Below are positions 44,201-52,394 of a stretch of 64,000 nt of DNA, in pieces. Position 1 is the stretch's first letter, and each line of letters opens with the position of its first letter. The stretch comes from Thiodiazotropha sp040506775. GTDB lineage: Bacteria; Pseudomonadota; Gammaproteobacteria; Chromatiales; Chromatiaceae. The translations under genes were made by a program, and so were the position numbers. The notes below the pieces were generated by a model. The model saw only the letters and a list, made by a program, of their open reading frames with translations. It was not told where the DNA came from and made no database searches. The stretch lies in assembly GCA_040506775.1 (NCBI GenBank), contig JBEVWC010000031.1, positions 59,968 through 123,967 of the forward strand, written 5' to 3'.

Positions 44201-44418
44201 TCGCCACTGTCGCGGGACATCTGCCCCTGACCCTGGTGACCGGCGCTGGCGCCGCCGCGCGTAACTCCATCGGCCTGGTACTGGTGGGCGGGATGGCCAT
44301 CGGCACCCTGTTCACCCTGTTCGTGCTGCCGTCGATCTATGTGCTGCTGGCCAAGGATCACAATGCCGACAAGGTGCGGGAAGAGGAGTTTGAAGCCCTG
44401 GAAACGGCCACAAGCTGA
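41269..44418 (+). CDS. RND efflux permease, MexI/MdtB-like
   Basis: A 1049-residue complete inner-membrane pump. It starts MASMKAFTDIFIQRPVLAIVI; ATG 41278 is an alternative. Helix 4 has the proton-relay Asp pair in VGLVVDDAIVVVENIE. Family blocks include MTVTLAAVYMPIALQGG, FRDPGIILFGSVPLAM, LVGLISKNGILIVEFAN and RLRPVLMTTFATVAGHLPL. It pairs with the adaptor just upstream. A multidrug or toxic-metabolite substrate is expected; the sequence does not identify it. No outer-membrane factor gene adjoins. The 3' side carries the second copy of the GTCGGGTTA inverted repeat. Confidence 0.94.
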   Translation: MASMKAFTDIFIQRPVLAIVINLLIVIAGIAAWNTLNIRQYPRSENATVNISTVYVGANAELVRGFITTPLEQAIASADGIDYIESKSLQGFSMINARLKLNYSPTKALAEITAKVNQVRNDLPVEAQVPAISIQSADSQFASAYISFSSEILSQAEITDYLIRVVQPRLAAVAGVQRADVLGARIFAMRIWLQPDKMAALHISPAQVRQALASNNFLAAIGATKGNLVQVNMTANTDLHSVEEFEQLVILQRDDSIVRLRDVADVTLGAEDYDTSVSFSGKTAVFMGIFPLPNANTIDVVKLVREEIGSIERDLPSGLEVDIGYDASEYISSAITEVTKTLGDTLLIVILVIYLFLGSLRSALVPTIAIPVSLIGSIFLMQAFGFTLNLLTLLAIVLSVGLVVDDAIVVVENIERHLREGRSKREAALLGARELLGPVIAMTVTLAAVYMPIALQGGLTGALFREFALTLAGTVTISGIVAVTLSPMMSSHMLHDAADEEKGFTGWINHHFDRMRQGYGRLIGRTLQARPFVYAIWLAVAVAAVPMYTMSPKELAPSEDQSVVFGIINASANATADQKRFFGKAVEQTFLSIPEADLTFQILFAPSVGARFDVDGFSGVVVKPWHNPRERTVFEIQQELQGKLSTIPGFQIFATTPPALPGGSNFPIEFLITSTADAKQLLDFAEQLQGKAAASGMFLFPPQIDLKYDQPEARVVLDRDKIGALGLDLNQVGRDMAAALGGDFVNRFNISGRSYKVIPQIERSQRLNPEQLTEIYVSGPQGQLIPLSSVAHIENKTVPRSLNRFQQLNSVKLSGMTNRTLDQALNVLEEAAQEVLPPGYSVDYTGESRQLRQEGNKFLPAFALAIVMIFLALAVQFNSFRDPGIILFGSVPLAMFGALLFTFLKMPNPNMPFWTNGWTTTLNIYAQVGLVTLVGLISKNGILIVEFANKLQEQGLSKMDAVREAAMTRLRPVLMTTFATVAGHLPLTLVTGAGAAARNSIGLVLVGGMAIGTLFTLFVLPSIYVLLAKDHNADKVREEEFEALETATS

Positions 44419-44460
44419 GTAGCTGTTCACCTACCCCCCAACAACCGATACCCACCGGGA

Positions 44461-44608
44461 GCCCGGATGAAGCGAAGCGTAATCCGGGTTACCGGACTTT
44501 GCATCATGCAACAATCCAATTCGTAGGTCGGGTTAGTGCAGCGTAACCCGACATTAGGCATCTGAACGTTAACCCATTGTCGGGTTACGCTGCGCTAACC
44601 CGACCTAC
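44461..44608. repeat. GTCGGGTTA inverted repeat copy 2, with a related palindrome
   Basis: Arms at 44523-44552 and 44579-44608 are exact ~30-base reverse complements with GGGTTAGTGCAGCG / CGCTGCGCTAACCC cores. Just before them, 44461-44490 holds a related palindrome (GCCCGGATGA ... TAATCCGGGTT). The full gap between the RND pump and trkH (44419-44907) has no gene; the part after 44608 is AT-rich without a recognisable site. Confidence 0.85.
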
Positions 44609-44907
44609 TGGCTGTATGAACGCGCGCTTATCACAGCAAAAAAATGTCGGTGAATTTGAATTGGAATTTCCACCTTCATCTTTGTATGCGTACACTCTCG
44701 GAGCAAACATTCAACAAGAAGATTATCATCGCAAATTTATTAGTTAACCGATCGCACAGGCAGCTCCGCTAAGTTATCGAAACATTAGGGCACCTGACAC
44801 TCAGCCTGAAGAAAACCATTCCTTTATTGCAAAGTTGGCAAGCACCGATTCAATACCCTGCCACTGATGACGGACACCGACCAACAATAGGCAGCAGCAG
44901 CTTTTTC

Positions 44908-46359
44908 TTATTTCCGCCAGAACGCCGGGGTCAGCAAAACCAGCAAAGTAAAGATCTCCAAACGACCCAACAACATGGCGAAGCAGAGTATCCACTTCGC
45001 CGGGTCGTTGAGATTGGCGTAGTGGGTACCCACGTCCGCAAGGCCCGGACCCAGGTTGTTGATACTCGCCGCGACCGCGGAGAAGGAGGTCATCAGATCA
45101 AGGCCGGTTGCGGCCAGGGCCAGGTACATGACCCCGAAACTGGCCACGTAGAGGGCGAAGAATCCCCACACTGCATCCACCACCCGCCAGGGAATGGTCT
45201 TGCCCCCCACCCGGATCGGAATCTCCGCATTGGGATGGATCAGGCGATTGATTTCGCGAAAACCCTGTTTGATCAGCAGCAGGAAGCGGATCACCTTGAT
45301 GCCGCCTCCGGTGGAACCGGCGCAACCACCGACGAAACTGGAAAACAGCAGCAGGATGGAGATGAAACCGGGCCACAGGGAGTAGTCTGCGGTGGTAAAG
45401 CCGGTGGTGGTTCCAATCGATACGGCCTGAAACAGTCCCCGGGTGATCGACTCGCTCCAGGTGCCGTACACGTCCATGAGATAGAGGGCGAAAATCACGA
45501 TCACAATCACTACAAACAGGGTGGTGATGTAACCGCGAAACTCAGAATCCTCCAGATAGGTACGCAGGGACCGTCGGCGGATGGCGAGGAAATGCAGGGC
45601 AAAGTTGGCCCCGGAGAGGAGCATGAACACCACCGCGATCATCTCGATCAGGGTACTGTCGTAATAGCCGATGCTCTCATCATGGGTCGAGAAACCGCCG
45701 ATCGCCACGGTGGCGAAGGAGTGTCCCAGGGCATCGAAAAACTTCATGCCACCCGCCCAATAGGCCAGGGTGCAGCTGATGGTCAACCCCAGATAGATGT
45801 ACCACAGGGCCTTGGCGGTCTCGGTGATCCGCGGGGTCAGCTTGTTATCCTTCACCGGCCCCGGAGTTTCCGCCCGGTAGAGCTGCATGCCACCGATCCC
45901 GAGCATGGGCAGTACGGCGACGGCCAGAACGATGATACCCATGCCGCCCAGCCACTGCAGCTGCTGGCGGTAGTAGAGCAGTGAGGTGGGTAGTTCATCG
46001 ATCCCCACGATCACCGTCGCGCCGGTGGTGGTGAGACCGGAAATCGACTCGAACACCGCATCGGTGACGCTCATCTGGGAGTTTTCCGCCAGCATGAACG
46101 GCAAGGCTCCGGTCAGACCCAGCACGGTCCAGAACATCACCACCACCAGAAATCCGTCACGCATGCGCAAGTCCTGGTGACGGTGGCGCACCGGTGCCCA
46201 GAAGGCCACTCCCAAACCCAGGGTGAGGATAAAGGCATCGGTGAAACCCACCAGGGCTCCGTCTTCAACGAACAGCGAAATAAACAAGGGCGGCAGCATG
46301 CTGAGGCTGAACACCATCAGCAACACTCCGAGTATCCGTTGAACCACGAAAAGATGCAT
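44908..46359 (-). CDS. trkH: Trk potassium uptake membrane subunit
   Basis: A 483-residue K+ channel-like transporter of the inner membrane that works with TrkA. It starts MHLFVVQRILGVLLMVFSLSML. The four selectivity-filter loops are recognisable, including SGLTTTGATVIVG, GGFSTHDESIGYY, SIGTTTGFTTADY and a final SINNLGPGLADVG. CAGSTGGGIKVIR is the conserved loop after the third pore region. There are about ten membrane helices. Complete. It lies 26 bases downstream of trkA on the same strand, forming a two-gene operon. Confidence 0.95.
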   Translation of the reverse strand: MHLFVVQRILGVLLMVFSLSMLPPLFISLFVEDGALVGFTDAFILTLGLGVAFWAPVRHRHQDLRMRDGFLVVVMFWTVLGLTGALPFMLAENSQMSVTDAVFESISGLTTTGATVIVGIDELPTSLLYYRQQLQWLGGMGIIVLAVAVLPMLGIGGMQLYRAETPGPVKDNKLTPRITETAKALWYIYLGLTISCTLAYWAGGMKFFDALGHSFATVAIGGFSTHDESIGYYDSTLIEMIAVVFMLLSGANFALHFLAIRRRSLRTYLEDSEFRGYITTLFVVIVIVIFALYLMDVYGTWSESITRGLFQAVSIGTTTGFTTADYSLWPGFISILLLFSSFVGGCAGSTGGGIKVIRFLLLIKQGFREINRLIHPNAEIPIRVGGKTIPWRVVDAVWGFFALYVASFGVMYLALAATGLDLMTSFSAVAASINNLGPGLADVGTHYANLNDPAKWILCFAMLLGRLEIFTLLVLLTPAFWRK

Positions 46360-46385
46360 GACTGTGGATTAGATTCGCTTGCCGG

Positions 46386-47813
46386 TCAGAGGAAGGTCAC
46401 GCTGACCTGGAAGAGTTTTTCCACCTCGCGCACCTTGCGCTTGTCCACCAGGAACAGGATCACGTGGTCCTCGCTTTCGATCATCGTGTCGTGATGCGCG
46501 ATAAGCACCTGGTCGCCGCGCACCACCGCACCGATGGTGGTGCCCTTGGGCAGCTTGATCTCCTCGATGGCGCGGCCCACCACCTTGGACGAATTGCTGT
46601 CGCCATGGGCCACCGCCTCGATCGCCTCGGCGGCCCCGCGGCGCAGGGAGTGCACCTGCACCACGTCGCCCCGGCGCACATGTCTCAGCAGGGTGCCGAT
46701 GGTCGCCTGCTGCGGGGAGATCGCGATGTCGATGGGTCCGCTCTGCACCAGATCCACGTAAGCCGGACGGTTGATCAGCGCCATCACCCGCGCAGCACCC
46801 AGACGTTTTGCCAGCATCGCCGAGAGGATGTTGGCCTCGTCGTCATTGGTCACCGCGCAGTACACATCGGTGTTCTCGATGTTCTCCTCGAGCAACAGAT
46901 CCTCGTCCGCCGCGTCACCATGAAGCACGATGGTCATGTCCAGCCGCTCGGCGATCTCACGGGCGCGCTCCTGAGTCTTTTCGATCAGTTTCACCCGGTA
47001 CTTCGACTCCAGCGAAGTGGCCAGCCGGCGTCCGATGTTGCCGCCGCCGGCAATGATCAGACGCTTGTAGGGTTTCTCCAGTTTGCGCAGTTCACTCATG
47101 ACCGAACGGATGTTTTCCGCCGCGGCGATGAAGAACACCTCGTCCTCCGCCTTGATTCGGGTGTCGCCCCGGGGCTGGATGACTTCGCCTTCCCGGTAGA
47201 TGGCCGCCACCCGAGCCTCGATGTTCGGCATGTGATGGTAGAGCGTGCTCAGTTCATGTCCCACCAGGGGACCCCCGTGGTAAGCCTTGACCGCCACCAG
47301 GCGCACCCGGCCATCGGCGAAATCGAGCACCTGCAGGGCACCCGGAAATTCGATCAGCTTGAGAATATAGTCCGTAACCAGCTGTTCCGGGCTGATCAGT
47401 ACATCAACCGGAAAGGTGGGTGGAGGCAGCGTTGCTGTTTTGGGGATGTCTTCAGCGGCTTTGAGATTGCCGGAAGGTTCGAACAGCTCCGGATAATCCA
47501 GGTAACCCTGGGCGCGCACCCGGGCAATCTTGGTGGGGGTGTGGAACACCTTCCAGGCGACCTGACAGGCCACCATGTTGGTTTCGTCACTGTTGGTGAC
47601 CGCGAGAATCATATCCGCGTCTTCGGCGCCGGCCTTGCGCAGGATATCCGGATGCCCGGCATGTCCCCGGACCGTCCCCAGGTCGAGACGGTTTTGCAGT
47701 TCGAGAAGCAGATGAGGATTCTGGTCGACCACGGTGATGTCGTTGGCCTCGCTCACCAGCGCATTGGCTACCGAACGTCCAACCTGACCCGCGCCTAGTA
47801 TGATTATTTTCAT
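46386..47813 (-). CDS. trkA: Trk system regulatory NAD-binding subunit
   Basis: A 475-residue cytoplasmic gating ring protein with two RCK repeats. The first opens with IIILGAGQVGRSVANALV and binds NAD(H); the second opens with RLIIAGGGNIGRRLATSLE. ISPEQLVTDYILKLIEFPGALQVLDFADG is conserved with E. coli TrkA. Between the first RCK core and that segment there is an extra ~20-residue stretch (LFEPSGNLKAAEDIPKTAT) that is not in the 458-residue E. coli protein. First gene of the trkA-trkH operon; the start ATG is at 47813. Confidence 0.95.
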   Translation of the reverse strand: MKIIILGAGQVGRSVANALVSEANDITVVDQNPHLLLELQNRLDLGTVRGHAGHPDILRKAGAEDADMILAVTNSDETNMVACQVAWKVFHTPTKIARVRAQGYLDYPELFEPSGNLKAAEDIPKTATLPPPTFPVDVLISPEQLVTDYILKLIEFPGALQVLDFADGRVRLVAVKAYHGGPLVGHELSTLYHHMPNIEARVAAIYREGEVIQPRGDTRIKAEDEVFFIAAAENIRSVMSELRKLEKPYKRLIIAGGGNIGRRLATSLESKYRVKLIEKTQERAREIAERLDMTIVLHGDAADEDLLLEENIENTDVYCAVTNDDEANILSAMLAKRLGAARVMALINRPAYVDLVQSGPIDIAISPQQATIGTLLRHVRRGDVVQVHSLRRGAAEAIEAVAHGDSNSSKVVGRAIEEIKLPKGTTIGAVVRGDQVLIAHHDTMIESEDHVILFLVDKRKVREVEKLFQVSVTFL

Positions 47814-47932
47814 TGTTGCATCGGATGAATCGGTTTGGGTGGAGGCATTATTCTACTCCCTTTGAGCGGGGTATCCGAGTAGACGTGAATCATGCCCTGC
47901 CGAGCCATTCCCGTCACGACCCTGAGCCGCCG

Positions 47933-47948
47933 AGCGATCAAGATCGCT
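47933..47948. repeat. short palindrome in the trkA / phoX-like divergent region
   Basis: AGCGATC-AA-GATCGCT is a perfect 7+7 palindrome. It lies about midway in the 335-base divergent region (47814-48148) between trkA and the PhoX-like gene. It may be an operator, but no partner regulator is known. No PhoB box was recognised in the region, and no gene was seen. Confidence 0.35.
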
Positions 47949-48148
47949 GTGTTACACATTCCACTCACCATGCGGTTAGGGAATTCACTCCCAAAAGCCA
48001 AATTATTTCCCGGCGAAGACAATAACTTACCCCCTCGCCTTGAAACTTTGTCTTCACAAAAAAGACATCTGGAAGACACAGCGACGCAACACCGGCTCCC
48101 TAGAATGCACCCGGTTTTAAGTACTCTGCCTGTAAGGGAGCATATTCC

Positions 48149-50071
48149 ATGTTGCAAAAGAAATCACTTCGCAAGTCTGATCTTGCCATCGCCCTGAGCG
48201 TGGCCATGCTCGGTATGACCTTTGGTCTGACCGGATGCAATAACGACAACAATAACAACGACGACAATCAAACCACCAGCAGTCAGACTGTCGAAGAACA
48301 GATCGCCGCGCTGAACACTGACGACGCCACCAAGGATGTGCTGCGCACCCTGGCCGCCGAAGCCCTGCCGATCGGTTTCATGGGTGTCGACGCCCCGATC
48401 AGCGACAGCGACAAGCGCGCGATTATGGCCGCGCCCTATGCGATCCTGCAGAATGGCGGCACCAACAAGGTGTCTTCCATTGGTTTTCACACCATCCTGC
48501 GCAGCGGCGAATTTGCCAACGCAAGTGATCCCTTTGCCTTCGGCCAGATCGTCGACGAGAGCGGCAATGCGGTGCTCGGCACTGACAGTTCGCCGGACAT
48601 CTCCAACTCCAACGACTTCGCCTCCCTGCTGCCGGTCGGCGACAGCCTCTATATGGTCTCCCATTTCGAGGATCGTCCCGCGGCCATGTACCTGACCGAA
48701 CTCAATCAGGACGCACAGACCGGTCTGCTGACCGCACTGCGCACCCGTCCCCTGGACTTCTCCGCCTACAAGGGCGGCTGGGTACACTGCGCGGGCAGCG
48801 TCACTCCCTGGAACACCCACCTGGGCAGTGAAGAGTACGAACCCGATGCCTCCGCCTGGGACGCGGCGACCGGCGAGGTCAATGACTACTACAACGCCAT
48901 CGCATCCTACTTTGCCGGCGGCCTGACCGAGACCCACCCCTACCGTTACGGCTACCAGGTGGAGGTCGCAGTCAGCGACTATGACAATGCCACGGTGACC
49001 AAGCACTACACCATGGGCCGGGTGGCACATGAGCTGGCCTACGTGATGCCCGACCGCAAAACCGTCTACATCTCCGATGACGGCACCGACGTGGGCCTGT
49101 TCATGTTCGTGGCCGACACCGCGGGTGACCTGAGTTCCGGTCATCTTTACGTGGCCAAATGGCAGCAGACCTCCGACACCAATGGCGGCACCGCCAACCT
49201 GAGCTGGGTCGACCTGGGCGCAGCCACCGATACCCAGATTCAGACGGCTCTGAACAGTAATGTCCGGTACGAATATCTGTTCAACGAAGTCGATGTGAAT
49301 GAAGACGGCAGCTGTGCCGACGGCTTCACCAAGGTCGATCACACCTATGGCAAGGAGTGTCTGCAGTTGCGCGAGGGTAATTTTGCCGGTGTTCCGATCG
49401 CCACCCTGGCCTCACGCCTGGAGACCCGCCGTTATGCCTCTTACCTGGGCGGCACCACTGAGTTCCGCAAGATGGAAGGCATCACCCACAACCCGGATGA
49501 CAACAAGCTCTACATTGCCATGAGTGAAGTCGCCAGTGGTATGGCTGCCGGCGACCGGGAAGCACCCCTGTCCGACGACATCCAGCTGCCGGAAAACAAG
49601 TGCGGCACGGTCTACCAGCTGGACCTGACCGATGACAGCGCCGCCTCTGGCAGTGGCTACATGGCCACCCGCATGTCCGGCCTGATCTCCGGCATCCCGA
49701 CCACCTACGATGCCAACTCGCCCTACTTCGAGAAAAACACCTGCGACATCGACGGCCTGGCCAATCCGGACAACGTCACCTACATGCCGGGTTACGGTAC
49801 TCTGATCATCGGCGAGGATACCGGCAGCGGTCATCAGAACGATGCCATCTGGGCCTACAACCTGGCACAGGGTTCACTGACCCGCATCCAGACCACGCCT
49901 TACGGCTCGGAGACCACCTCGCCCTACTTCTATCCGAACATCAACGGCTTCGCCTACCTGATGAGCGTCGTCCAGCATCCTTACGGGGAGTCTGACGAGG
50001 ATCAGCTCGGTGATGTCAACGATGCCCGGGCCTACACCGGTTACATCGGACCTTTCCCGGCCATGGATTGA
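48149..50071 (+). CDS. PhoX-like (DUF839) lipoprotein
   Basis: A 640-residue exported protein. The signal ends in lipobox LTGC (Cys 30), followed by an Asn/Asp-rich linker, so it is a predicted lipoprotein. The body matches the PhoX/DUF839 propeller family: GGWVHCAGSVTPWNTHLGSEEYEPD, then GRVAHELAYVMPDRKTVYISDDGTDVG and FMFVADTAGDLSSGHLYVAK, and PDNVTYMPGYGTLIIGEDT. Family members include Ca/Fe alkaline phosphatases, but many have unknown activity. TAAGGGAG upstream is a good ribosome site. An intrinsic terminator follows directly. The next gene downstream is a diheme lipoprotein. Confidence 0.88.
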   Translation: MLQKKSLRKSDLAIALSVAMLGMTFGLTGCNNDNNNNDDNQTTSSQTVEEQIAALNTDDATKDVLRTLAAEALPIGFMGVDAPISDSDKRAIMAAPYAILQNGGTNKVSSIGFHTILRSGEFANASDPFAFGQIVDESGNAVLGTDSSPDISNSNDFASLLPVGDSLYMVSHFEDRPAAMYLTELNQDAQTGLLTALRTRPLDFSAYKGGWVHCAGSVTPWNTHLGSEEYEPDASAWDAATGEVNDYYNAIASYFAGGLTETHPYRYGYQVEVAVSDYDNATVTKHYTMGRVAHELAYVMPDRKTVYISDDGTDVGLFMFVADTAGDLSSGHLYVAKWQQTSDTNGGTANLSWVDLGAATDTQIQTALNSNVRYEYLFNEVDVNEDGSCADGFTKVDHTYGKECLQLREGNFAGVPIATLASRLETRRYASYLGGTTEFRKMEGITHNPDDNKLYIAMSEVASGMAAGDREAPLSDDIQLPENKCGTVYQLDLTDDSAASGSGYMATRMSGLISGIPTTYDANSPYFEKNTCDIDGLANPDNVTYMPGYGTLIIGEDTGSGHQNDAIWAYNLAQGSLTRIQTTPYGSETTSPYFYPNINGFAYLMSVVQHPYGESDEDQLGDVNDARAYTGYIGPFPAMD

Positions 50072-50103
50072 GCCATAACGACAACTTCATCTTCAGTCGA
50101 TTT

Positions 50104-50133
50104 GGAGACCCTGACCTCAGGGTCTCCTTTTTT
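50104..50133 (+). terminator. intrinsic terminator after the PhoX-like gene
   Basis: GGAGACCCTGA and TCAGGGTCTCC form a perfect 11-pair stem (50104-50127) with a two-base gap between the arms. It is followed directly by six T residues. It lies 32 bases after the stop of the PhoX-like gene and is a textbook Rho-independent terminator. Confidence 0.95.
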
Positions 50134-50234
50134 CGTTTCAGCAGATACAACATTGAGCCTGAAAATCCGCTTCCGCAGAGTTCGTCACCGGGCCCCGGAA
50201 TGAGATTTCAGACAGATCGAAAGGGAGCAGCAGT

Positions 50235-51944
50235 ATGCGCACGAATCAAGCGGTGCGGTTATTTTCCACCACGGGCCTGACGGCAGTTCTGATGACTCTC
50301 CTGGCAGCCTGCAACAACGGGGGGTCTTCCGACTCACAAACCCAGGCAACCAGCGCAGAGGATGATCTGACCAGCCAGGTCCTGGTCAACAAGACCGCCT
50401 ACATTCCCTCACAGTGCTACACCCGGACGATCGACGAGCAGGGACTGGCACACAACCCCTGCTACACCTGCCATGTACCGAGCAGCGAACCCAATTACAT
50501 CAACGATGGCGATCTGCAACTCGGCTATACCTTTGCGGAATACGCCAACACCAACCATTGGAGTAACCTGTTCGAGGATCGCAGCGCTCGGGTCTCAGCC
50601 ATCGGTGACGAGGAGATCCTCAGTTACGTTCAGGAGAGCAACTACCTCGATGCGCAGGGCCGCCTGATTCTCACGCAAAAACTTCAGCAACTCCCGGCCG
50701 GATGGGATTACAACGCCAACGGGCAGTGGGATGGCTATCTCCCGGATGCCTACTTTAACTTCGACGCACAGGGCTTCGATATCGATCCCGAAGGAAATCC
50801 GACTGGATGGCGGGCGTTCGCCTATGCCCCCTTTCTCGGCACCTTCTGGCCCACCAACGGATCCACCGACGATGTCCTGATCCGTCTGCCGGAGGTTCTG
50901 CGTCAGGATGGCAACGGGAATTTCGACCTGGAGATCTACCAGGTCAATCTGGCGATCGTCGAGGCGATGGTCAAACGCAGGGACGTGGCCCTCATACAGC
51001 CCCACCCGGAACAGGGCGTGGATCTCGACAAGGACGGCAACGCCTTCGGCCAGGCACAGCTTGTGCGCTACGACTGGGCGCCCAACGAGGGACGCAGCAT
51101 GAGTTATGTGGGTATGGGGGCCAGCGCCCAGCAGGCGGGAAGTCTGCATCTTGCTGCCGGACTGTTTCCCGAAGGCACCGAGTTTCTCCACAGCGTGCGT
51201 TATATCGATCTGGACGAAGCTGGTGAAACCCGATTGGCGCCCCGCATGAAGGAGCTGCGCTATGCCCGCAAGACCGGTTGGATGACCTACACCCAGTTGC
51301 AGGATTTCGTATTGAGTGAGTTCAAGGAGAAGGACGACTTCCCCAACCGACTCAAAGAGGTGATTGGCAATCTGGAGTACGGCGTGAGCAACCGCATGGG
51401 CTGGCGCTACCAGGGTTTTATCGAGGATGCGCAAGGCAGCCTGCGACCCCAGACCTATGAAGAGAATGTTTTCTGTGTCGGCTGCCATGGGGGGATTGGC
51501 GCCACCGCCGACACCATCTTCTCATTCCCGCGTAAATTCGCCAGCGATGAATTTCAGTCAGGCTGGTATCACTGGAGCCAGAAGGGTCTGCGAGGTCAGC
51601 CTGAACCCCTGCGCAGCGATGGCCAGTACGAGTACAGCTACTACCTGAATCAAAACCATGCCGGTGATGAGTTCCGTGGCAATCAAGAGGTGAGGGCCCG
51701 TTTCTTCGATGCCAATGGAGAGCTGATCCCGGAACAGATCGAACAACTGCACGGCGACATGGCGCTTCTGCTGTACCCCTCCCGGGAGCGTGCCCTGATC
51801 CTGAACAAGGCCTATCGGGTCATTGTCATGGACCAGGATTTCATCAACGGCCGGGATGCCACCATCGCCCCACCCAGGAATGTGCATGCCTCCATCGAGC
51901 CCGACCAATCCACAGGAGTGGTAGAAATTATTACCGGACCCTGA
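50235..51944 (+). CDS. diheme cytochrome c lipoprotein of unknown function
   Basis: A 569-residue predicted lipoprotein with lipobox LAAC (Cys 26) and two heme-binding sites, CYTCH (76-80) and CVGCH (414-418). The body includes PAGWDYNANGQWDGYLPDAYF, GWRAFAYAPFLGTFWPTNGS, and NRMGWRYQGFIEDAQGSLRPQ just before the second heme. I do not recognise the exact family. GGGAGC upstream of ATG 50235 is a suitable ribosome site. It is separated from the PhoX-like gene by a terminator, so it has its own promoter. A role in envelope electron transfer is inferred from the hemes. Confidence 0.8.
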   Translation: MRTNQAVRLFSTTGLTAVLMTLLAACNNGGSSDSQTQATSAEDDLTSQVLVNKTAYIPSQCYTRTIDEQGLAHNPCYTCHVPSSEPNYINDGDLQLGYTFAEYANTNHWSNLFEDRSARVSAIGDEEILSYVQESNYLDAQGRLILTQKLQQLPAGWDYNANGQWDGYLPDAYFNFDAQGFDIDPEGNPTGWRAFAYAPFLGTFWPTNGSTDDVLIRLPEVLRQDGNGNFDLEIYQVNLAIVEAMVKRRDVALIQPHPEQGVDLDKDGNAFGQAQLVRYDWAPNEGRSMSYVGMGASAQQAGSLHLAAGLFPEGTEFLHSVRYIDLDEAGETRLAPRMKELRYARKTGWMTYTQLQDFVLSEFKEKDDFPNRLKEVIGNLEYGVSNRMGWRYQGFIEDAQGSLRPQTYEENVFCVGCHGGIGATADTIFSFPRKFASDEFQSGWYHWSQKGLRGQPEPLRSDGQYEYSYYLNQNHAGDEFRGNQEVRARFFDANGELIPEQIEQLHGDMALLLYPSRERALILNKAYRVIVMDQDFINGRDATIAPPRNVHASIEPDQSTGVVEIITGP

Positions 51945-52072
51945 GCCGGTCATAACTCATAATGCAAACAGAACTCTGGCAACCACAGGCGCATGCGAAT
52001 TACGAGTGAACAATGTGACATAGCAATTGTTCTCTTGACGCATCTATTGAGTGAACCCACACCCAATTGAAC

Positions 52073-52160
52073 AGGTGCGGTTACTAGGCACCATCTTCCG
52101 TCGAAGAGCGGTCTGAAAAATCGATTAATTCAGATCGCAAGCCTCAAACCGCACCTTTTT
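52073..52160 (+). ncRNA. candidate structured RNA: three-way junction ending in a T-run
   Basis: Read on the plus strand, several complementary segments nest cleanly. Outer stem: AGGTGCGGTT (52073-52082) with AACCGCACCT (52147-52156). Inner continuation: AGGC (52086-52089) with GCCT (52141-52144). First hairpin: TCTTC-CGTC-GAAGA (52094-52107). Second hairpin: GCGGTCTGAA (52108-52117) with TTCAGATCGC (52129-52138), ten pairs including one G-U. The 3' strand runs into TTTTT (52156-52160). It lies 129 bases after the diheme gene and 235 bases before the GGDEF-EAL gene, in an otherwise gene-free gap (51945-52394). It may be a leader RNA, a small RNA or an elaborate terminator. I do not recognise a known class. 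Confidence 0.5.
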
Positions 52161-52394
52161 GGAGCGCCCCTCTTTTCATAACAAGCTGAATCTGGCAATG
52201 TTATGGACTGATCAGCTGTCATCATTGACTCGCACATGCCTCCCAGACAGGAGAACATAGCGGCCAACCCCTGGGCCTGTTAGCTATTAATCCTGTAACT
52301 GAGCATGGCGTGTCAACAACGTCCCATCGGCTCTTGAACAACTGACTGCCAGATCAAAACAACATGGTTGGCACGCATGAGTTAAACCAGGGCA

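Noticed and set aside
44827..47798. Long plus-strand frames opposite trkH and trkA
   Set aside because: Both are antisense shadows of well-conserved Trk genes.
52073..52160. The element considered as an integron attC site
   Set aside because: It has a palindromic outer stem, but the arms do not show the required GTTRRRY / RYYYAAC core arrangement, and no integrase or cassette is nearby.
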